DNA of 64,000 bases from positions 62,823 through 126,822 of the forward strand of contig NZ_LMGL01000001.1 in assembly GCF_001427145.1 (NCBI RefSeq), given 5' to 3'. Numbering within the stretch: the stretch's first letter is position 1; every line of letters begins with the position of its first letter. The translations under genes and the position numbers were made by a program. Of this stretch, positions 59,028-64,000 are shown piece after piece. The notes beneath the pieces were generated by a model. That model made no database searches and was not told where the DNA came from. It was given only the letters and a program-made list of their open reading frames with translations. The DNA comes from Microbacterium sp. Root166 (GTDB taxonomy: Bacteria > Actinomycetota > Actinomycetes > Actinomycetales > Microbacteriaceae).

Positions 59028-59053
59028 AGAGCGGATGCCGCGGCATCCGCTCT
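59028..59053. repeat. 26-bp perfect palindrome between permease and beta-glucosidase genes
   Basis: Arms 59028-59040 and 59041-59053 are exactly complementary with no loop base. The arms contain GGATGCC/GGCATCC. In RNA it would form a 11-bp hairpin with a tight loop, possibly reducing read-through or stabilising the upstream message. Confidence 0.7.
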
Positions 59054-59077
59054 CCCGAAAGAAAGGACCATCGCACG

Positions 59078-60238
59078 ATGGACTTCCCCGAAGGCTTCCT
59101 GTGGGGCGCGTCGACGGCGGCGCACCAGATCGAGGGCGGCAACGTCAACTCCGACTGGTGGCAGCGCGAGTGGGGGCGCCTCCCCGGCGCCCCCGTCGAG
59201 ACGCCGTCCGGCGACGCCGCGGACAGCTACCACCGCTATCCGGAGGACATGGCGCTGCTCGCCGGCGCCGGGCTGGACACGTACCGGTTCAGCATCGAGT
59301 GGGCCCGCATCGAACCCGAGGATGGCTGGATCTCGCGCGCGGCCATCGACCACTACCGCCGGATGGTGGCCACGGCGCAGGACGTGGGCCTGCAGCCGAT
59401 GATCACGCTCCACCATTTCACCAATCCCGTCTGGTTCGCCCGCGAAGGCGGGTGGCACTCGGATGCCGCGGCCGACCGGTTCGCGCGCTACGTCGAGGCC
59501 GCGCTGCCGGTGCTGGAGGGCGTCGACCTCGTCTGCACGATCAACGAGCCGAACATGGTCTCGGTGCTCGCCGATCCCGAGGTGGGATTCCCGTCGATCG
59601 GGCTGCCCCCGGGCGTGCCGGCGGTGACCGACCGGCTCGTCGACGCGCACAAGCGGGCGGTGGGGATCGTCCGCGGCGCGGGCGCGCGGGCAGGGTGGTC
59701 GGTGGCGACGCAGGCGTATCAGCCGGTCGAGGGCGCCGAGGCCGTCGCCGCCGACTACGGCCGCTCGCGGGAGGACGTCTTCCTCGACGCGGCGAAGGGC
59801 GACGACTGGATCGGCGTGCAGGCGTACACGCGCACCCGTATCGGCACCGACGGGCCGCTTCCGATCCCCGATGACGCCGAGCGAACGCTCACCGGCTGGG
59901 AGTACTACCCTCCCGCGGTGGGCGAGGGGATCCGCAACGCGTGGGCGCGGGCCGGCGTCCCCGTCTACGTGACCGAGAACGGCATGGCCACCGCGGACGA
60001 CGCCCGCCGCATCGACTACACGCGCGGCGCCCTCCAGGCGGTCCGAGCGTGCATCGAGGACGGGGTCGACGTGCGCGGCTACCTTCACTGGAGCGCATTG
60101 GACAACTACGAGTGGGGCAGCTTCGCGCCGACCTTCGGTCTCATCGCCTGGGATCGCGAGACCTTCGAGCGGCACCCCAAGCCGAGCCTGGCCTGGCTCG
60201 GCGACGTCGCACGCGCGAACGCGATCCCGGCAGCCTGA
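59078..60238 (+). CDS. GH1-family beta-glucosidase
   Basis: A 386-residue glycoside hydrolase of family 1. The N-terminal FPEGFLWGASTAAHQIEGG is the family's second signature. The acid/base Glu157 lies in TINEPN and the nucleophile Glu300 in VYVTENGMA. The protein is shorter than the usual 440-470 residues, with short loops after strand 6 rather than a broken frame. No signal peptide, so it acts in the cytoplasm on imported oligosaccharides. Probably the last gene of the sugar ABC operon. Products are glucose or other monosaccharides. Confidence 0.92.
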   Translation: MDFPEGFLWGASTAAHQIEGGNVNSDWWQREWGRLPGAPVETPSGDAADSYHRYPEDMALLAGAGLDTYRFSIEWARIEPEDGWISRAAIDHYRRMVATAQDVGLQPMITLHHFTNPVWFAREGGWHSDAAADRFARYVEAALPVLEGVDLVCTINEPNMVSVLADPEVGFPSIGLPPGVPAVTDRLVDAHKRAVGIVRGAGARAGWSVATQAYQPVEGAEAVAADYGRSREDVFLDAAKGDDWIGVQAYTRTRIGTDGPLPIPDDAERTLTGWEYYPPAVGEGIRNAWARAGVPVYVTENGMATADDARRIDYTRGALQAVRACIEDGVDVRGYLHWSALDNYEWGSFAPTFGLIAWDRETFERHPKPSLAWLGDVARANAIPAA

Positions 60239-60257
60239 ACCGCGGAGGCGAACCGCC

Positions 60258-60911
60258 TCAGCCGTCCCGCGGCAGGAGGTACCCTCGCGCGAACTCTGCG
60301 AACAGCGCGTTCATGTCCACGCTCTCGTCCAGCAGCCACTGCTGCTGGATGCCGTCCATGACCGCGCTGATGAGCCGCGCGGCGAGCTCGGGGTCGACAT
60401 CCGACCTGACCTCGCCGTCTTCCTGCGCCGCGATGAGGATCGGCATCGCACTCGCGGCACTCTCCCGGTAGCGCCGCGCGAACTCCTCGTGCGCCGGATG
60501 CTCCGTGTCGGTCGCCTCGGCAGAGACCGTGGCGTACAGCGACGTCAGACCGCGCGACTCCTGGTTGTAGGCCACGACCTTCGTCGCCTGCTGGATCAGG
60601 GTGTGCTCGGCGGGATCGCCGGCTGCTTCGCGGATCTTCTCGTCGCGCTGGCGGAGCACCTCGGTGAAGAGCTCCTCCTTGTTGGCGAAGTGGTGCATCA
60701 GGCCTGTGGGCGTCAGGCCGACCCGCTTGGCGATCTCCCTGAGGGACCCGCTGTGGAAGCCGCTGCGTCCGAAGACCACGAGGGCCTCGTCGACGATCTG
60801 CTGCCGGCGGGCCAGCCCCTTGGCATAGCTGCCTCGCGGTGCACGCGCGGCGCGGGCCGGGGCATCCGATTCGGGTGTCCCGGCCACGTCCTCAGCGGCT
60901 CCGCTGCTCAC
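60258..60911 (-). CDS. TetR-family transcriptional regulator
   Basis: A 217-residue TetR regulator. The N-terminal HTH (residues about 34-80: ARRQQIVDEALVVFGRSGFHSGSLREIAKRVGLTPTGLMHHFANKEELF) is preceded by a disordered 30-residue tail. The C-terminal half is a TetR_C ligand domain. It starts at GTG 60911, overlapping the stop of the secreted glucanase gene by 4 nt (GTGA), so it is in that operon. The shared 25-nt element before both sugar transcription units is the likely binding site, giving autoregulation plus control of the importer. Confidence 0.88.
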   Translation of the reverse strand: MSSGAAEDVAGTPESDAPARAARAPRGSYAKGLARRQQIVDEALVVFGRSGFHSGSLREIAKRVGLTPTGLMHHFANKEELFTEVLRQRDEKIREAAGDPAEHTLIQQATKVVAYNQESRGLTSLYATVSAEATDTEHPAHEEFARRYRESAASAMPILIAAQEDGEVRSDVDPELAARLISAVMDGIQQQWLLDESVDMNALFAEFARGYLLPRDG

Positions 60912-62461
60912 TCGCGCGCTTTCCAATCGGAGCTGAAGACCTGCGCTGCCATCGCCGGGCGCAGGCGCTGCTCCATCTCCTTGTCGACGAAATACCGCTT
61001 CAGCGTATCGCCGGTCAGCTCGTTGCCGATCGCCGCCAGGATCATCGACTGATCGAGCGACAGGTAGCGCTCGGCGACGGTCCCGCTGCCGACGGCGACG
61101 GAGTCGAAGAAGCCGCCGGGCCCGTAGGCGCCGAGATCGGACTCGAGGTGGGCGAGGTTCTCGAGCACCCCGGACCGGTCGTACGGCAGCGCGAGGAATG
61201 CCGCGTGAGGGGTCACGACGCCGTCGCCGAATTCGGGATCGGGGTTCGTGCCGACCGTGCAGCCCGGACGGTCGATGTCGACATCGGTCTTCTCGCGATC
61301 GGATGCGTAGCCGTCGGAGCGCATGCCGGCGAGGTCGACACCGTACTCGGCATAGCCGCCGAACGGGTCACTGGCCGGCGAGAATCCCCACGCTCCGTAC
61401 TCGGCGTCGACGAGCCCATGGTGCTTCTGCACCGCGACGGTGATCGGGTGGTTCAGCCGCCAGGACTTCGCGCCCCATTTCGTCTCGGGCACGAGCAGGT
61501 CGGGCATGAGCGCCTCGAACATGCTGCCTCCCCAGCTGGGCACGAAGTCCATTCCGGCGTAGGTGTAGACACCCTCCCAGACGTCGAACCCCTGGTAGGT
61601 GAGCGTGGTGCCGGTGGGCAGCTGCTCCTGCCAGGCCCAGTCGCAGCCGGGCGGCATCGTCCGATGGGTGCCGTACAGGGCCGTCGCCGGAATCTGACCG
61701 TTCGCGATCCCGAGATAGGTGGCGATGCGGCTCTCGCTCACAGTGGTGTCGTAGTGGTGGCACGTGTAGAACGCCTGTTCGCCTGACCCGTTGTACATCG
61801 GCGCAGCGACGCTGCAGCCCGGAGGAGCGACCTCCCAGAAGCCACCCCGGTTGGTGCCGGCGGGCAGCCCCGGCGCGCCCTCGGGGTTGAAGAACGCCCC
61901 GAAGTCCATCGAGTCGTACAGCGCGTCCGCCTGCCCGGCGAGGCTCGGCTCCGCCTCGCGGACGATGCGGAGTGATGCCGCGAGCCATCCGTTGTCGACG
62001 GTGCTCAGGAACGGGTGCACGACGTCGCCGGAGTCGGGCCACGTCGTGAGCTTCGCCCCGGTGGCGGGGTCGTACCAGTTGTAGTACATGCCGCTGGCGT
62101 CGTTGCGTTCGAGCGTCTCGAGCGTTCCGAGCGTCGCCGCCATACGGGCTCGGGCCTCGTCCGGGGAGATGATGCCGAGGTCGCGCGCGGTCACCGTCGA
62201 CCACAGGTACCCGCCGATGTTCGTCGGCGAGGTGTACGCGCCCGCCGTGGACAGGTCGCCCGTGATGTTGTCGGACGGCAGGCCGGTGGCCTCGTCGGTC
62301 ATCGCGTCCAGAGATGCCCAGGTGTCCTCGGCATATCGCTGGAGGGTCTCGTTCCCCGGTCTGCCGGAAGCGGGATCGCCGCTCGCCGTCGCCGGTCCGG
62401 CGATCGCCAGTCCGGTCACGACCAGTCCCGCTGCAGCCGCCGTGCTCACCCATCGCTTCAT
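60908..62461 (-). CDS. Secreted glucoamylase-like (GH144-type) protein
   Basis: A 517-residue exported protein. A Sec signal peptide (MKRWVSTAAAAGLVVTGLAI, cut near residue 27) leads to an (alpha/alpha) barrel of the glucoamylase-like PF10091 type. Visible are TSPTNIGGYLWSTVTARDLG, TVDNGWLAASLRIV, YDSMDFGAFFNPEG and SWGGSMFEALMPDLLVPE. This domain occurs in endo-beta-1,2-glucanases (GH144 and relatives). The domain name is fairly sure; the beta-1,2-glucan substrate is inference. First gene of the operon, with TetR downstream. A copy of the shared 25-nt element lies 50 bp upstream. Confidence 0.8.
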   Translation of the reverse strand: MKRWVSTAAAAGLVVTGLAIAGPATASGDPASGRPGNETLQRYAEDTWASLDAMTDEATGLPSDNITGDLSTAGAYTSPTNIGGYLWSTVTARDLGIISPDEARARMAATLGTLETLERNDASGMYYNWYDPATGAKLTTWPDSGDVVHPFLSTVDNGWLAASLRIVREAEPSLAGQADALYDSMDFGAFFNPEGAPGLPAGTNRGGFWEVAPPGCSVAAPMYNGSGEQAFYTCHHYDTTVSESRIATYLGIANGQIPATALYGTHRTMPPGCDWAWQEQLPTGTTLTYQGFDVWEGVYTYAGMDFVPSWGGSMFEALMPDLLVPETKWGAKSWRLNHPITVAVQKHHGLVDAEYGAWGFSPASDPFGGYAEYGVDLAGMRSDGYASDREKTDVDIDRPGCTVGTNPDPEFGDGVVTPHAAFLALPYDRSGVLENLAHLESDLGAYGPGGFFDSVAVGSGTVAERYLSLDQSMILAAIGNELTGDTLKRYFVDKEMEQRLRPAMAAQVFSSDWKARE

Positions 62462-62511
62462 TGCGCTCTCCTTATCGAAAGCGGCTCCGCCCGGCGGAAC
62501 CGTCGGTCGGG

Positions 62512-62536
62512 AAAACCTAACAGGTGAAAGGTATTG
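62512..62536 (+). promoter_or_regulatory. 25-nt operator-like element, copy 2 (upstream of glucanase-tetR operon)
   Basis: 22 of 25 bases match copy 1 at 55717-55741; the core in gene orientation is ACCTTTCACCTGTTAGGT. It lies 50 bp before the secreted protein gene. The rest of 62537-62697 shows no coding signal. Confidence 0.65.
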
Positions 62537-62697
62537 AGCGGAACCCCGTGGTCCGCACTCTCACTGGCCTCTCACGGAGCCGCGCGCCCGGGATCTCGCG
62601 CCACTCGCCAAGACACGCCGCTGCTTGCCCGCGCGACCGGCGTGTCGTGGCGACTCGCGGGTCAGGCTGCCGCGCGGTGTACGGACGAGCGGCGAGG

Positions 62698-64000
62698 TCA
62701 GCGCGGGGCGTGGGCCTCGAGGAACTCGTAGACGTCCGTCGTGTCGACCCCGGGGAACGCGCCCGTCGGCAGCGTGGCCAGCAGCGTGCGCGGGGTGCGG
62801 ACGTTCGGCCAGGAGTTCTCGCGCCAGGATGCCTCGAGCTCGGCGGGAGCCCGTCGGCAGCATGCCTCGACCGAGTGCTTCGACACACCGCGGTTCGGGG
62901 TGTCGCGCCCCAGGAACCACTTGGTGTCGTCGAACCGCACCCCCACCGAGACCGAGTGCGCCCCCTCGCTGGACTGCTCGACGCGGGCCGTGCACCAGTA
63001 CGTCCCGTTGCCGGTGTCGGTGTACTGGTAGTACGGGTTGAAGTGGTCGTCGACGTCGAACACGACCCGTGACGTCCACTTGCGGCAGCACATCTGCCCC
63101 TCGATCGAGCCGAGGCGATCGGTCGGGAAGTTGACGTCGTCGTTCTCGTACGCCTTCGTGATGGTGCCCGATTCGTGGACCTTGAGGAAGTGCACCGGGA
63201 TGCCGAGATGCACGCTCGCGAGATTCGTGAAACGGTGCGCGGCCGTCTCGTACGACACCGAGTACGCGTCGCGGACGTCCTCGATCGAGATCGCGCGGTC
63301 CTTCTTGGCCTCCTGCAGGAACGGCACGGCGTGCTGCTCGGGGATGAGCAGCGCGCCGGTGAGGTAGTTCGTCTCGACGCGCTGGCGCAGGAACTCCGCG
63401 TACGACGTCGGCTCGCGGTGACCGAGTATCCGGCTCGACAGCGCCTGCAGCACCGCCGTGCGCGGGTCGCCCTTCGCCGTCAGGCGGCTGGACAGGTACA
63501 GGCGGCCGTTCTTGATGTCGGCGACGCTGCGGGTGGTCTGCGGCAGGTCCGGCACGTAGTGCAGCGTGAACCCCAGGTGCGCGGCGATGTCGGATGCCGT
63601 GCGCTGCGTCAGCGGACCGCCCGGGTGGTCGACGGCCTGCAGCAGCGCTCGCGCCTGGTCCTCGAGTTCGGCGAAGTAGTTGTTCTGCGTGCGCATCAGC
63701 CGGCGAAGGGCGACGTTGGCCCGCCGGGCCTCCTCCGGAGTCGCGGCCCGCTCGTCGCGCAGGCGCTCGATCTCGGACTGCAGGGCGAGCATCGCCTTGA
63801 GTGCTTCGCTGGGCACCGTCTTGCCGACGCGGAAGGGCGGGATCCCGAGGGCCTGGAAGGTCTGCCCGCGCATCGCCCGCTCGAGCGAGATCTCGAGCGT
63901 CGCGCGCTCATCGAGCGGCTCCGACTCGAGGATCGCGTCCAGGGTCGAGCCGAGCGCACGGGCGATCGCCTGCAGCAGCGTGAGCTTGGGCTCGCGCCGG
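62698..64000 (-). CDS. Second RamB-like regulator (N-terminus outside window)
   Basis: 434 codons are visible up to the right edge, and the frame stays open to base 64000. The first visible residues (REPKLTLLQAIARALGS) correspond to the end of the XRE HTH in the complete paralogue at 20515-21951. The rest follows the same design: ATPEEARRAN linker, ImmA/IrrE-like middle region, NNYFAELEDQ, and the C-terminal CCRRAPAELEASW block preceded by a Cys. Family members such as RamB repress acetate and propionate genes. Its start, HTH first half and neighbours lie beyond the window. Confidence 0.88.
   Translation of the reverse strand, partial: RREPKLTLLQAIARALGSTLDAILESEPLDERATLEISLERAMRGQTFQALGIPPFRVGKTVPSEALKAMLALQSEIERLRDERAATPEEARRANVALRRLMRTQNNYFAELEDQARALLQAVDHPGGPLTQRTASDIAAHLGFTLHYVPDLPQTTRSVADIKNGRLYLSSRLTAKGDPRTAVLQALSSRILGHREPTSYAEFLRQRVETNYLTGALLIPEQHAVPFLQEAKKDRAISIEDVRDAYSVSYETAAHRFTNLASVHLGIPVHFLKVHESGTITKAYENDDVNFPTDRLGSIEGQMCCRKWTSRVVFDVDDHFNPYYQYTDTGNGTYWCTARVEQSSEGAHSVSVGVRFDDTKWFLGRDTPNRGVSKHSVEACCRRAPAELEASWRENSWPNVRTPRTLLATLPTGAFPGVDTTDVYEFLEAHAPR

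Overview
The window is 64 kb of high-GC chromosomal DNA. It looks like a Gram-positive actinobacterium, most probably a Microbacterium or close relative in Microbacteriaceae. The grounds are very high GC at third codon positions, an actinobacterial secE-nusG-rplK-rplA block behind tRNA-Trp, NusG with a long acidic N-terminus, GTP-type PEP carboxykinase, RamB-type regulators, many apparently leaderless genes (a TANNNT box about 6 nt before ATG/GTG) and constant use of the string GGATGCC/GGCATCC. There is no rRNA, CRISPR array, prophage block or recognisable insertion sequence. Every intergenic stretch is under 300 bp except the FMN riboswitch leader.

Layout. 1-4.7 kb: YihY-type membrane protein (cut by the left edge), exonuclease III, TrpS, a GNAT acetyltransferase and an Fpg/Nei glycosylase. 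4.7-9.1 kb: glycerol catabolism (glpD-glpK) divergent from a SorC-type regulator, with a perfect palindrome between them. 9.1-12.8 kb: FMN riboswitch and the full riboflavin operon ribD-ribE-ribBA-ribH. 12.9-18.4 kb: a small membrane protein, a three-gene ABC-2 exporter, then a tiny HTH protein plus an ABC exporter behind a double operator. 18.5-22 kb: pckG divergent from a RamB-like regulator. 22-31.5 kb: single genes (YqaJ-type nuclease, DHFR-like reductase, NIPSNAP, a membrane-anchored HEVGH protein), a degenerate nucleotide-cyclase receptor paired with a CNB-domain MscS channel, MFS/DUF1990, a newly noted 49-residue ORF and an APH-type kinase. 31.6-42.3 kb: AraC/GyrI, YjbR, MFS-MarR with operators, quinone oxidoreductase, LysG/LysE, DUF1801, acylphosphatase, a polar amino-acid ABC importer and nitronate monooxygenase. 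42.3-45.2 kb: rplA, rplK, nusG, secE and tRNA-Trp. 45.3-55.6 kb: a frameshifted GIY-YIG gene amid repeats, then a putrescine/GABA catabolic operon with its PucR regulator and a PuuB-like oxidase. 55.7-62.5 kb: a sugar ABC importer, GH1 beta-glucosidase, TetR regulator and secreted glucanase-like protein, two transcription units sharing a 25-nt operator-like sequence. The right edge cuts a second RamB paralogue.

How the parts work together. Several catabolic modules sit beside their own regulator and visible operator DNA: glycerol, polyamine/GABA, a beta-glucan or oligosaccharide, and drug export. The most unusual module is the cyclase/channel pair. Both the cyclase domain and the cyclic-nucleotide-binding domain have lost hallmark residues, so the pair may have drifted away from ordinary cyclic-nucleotide signalling together.
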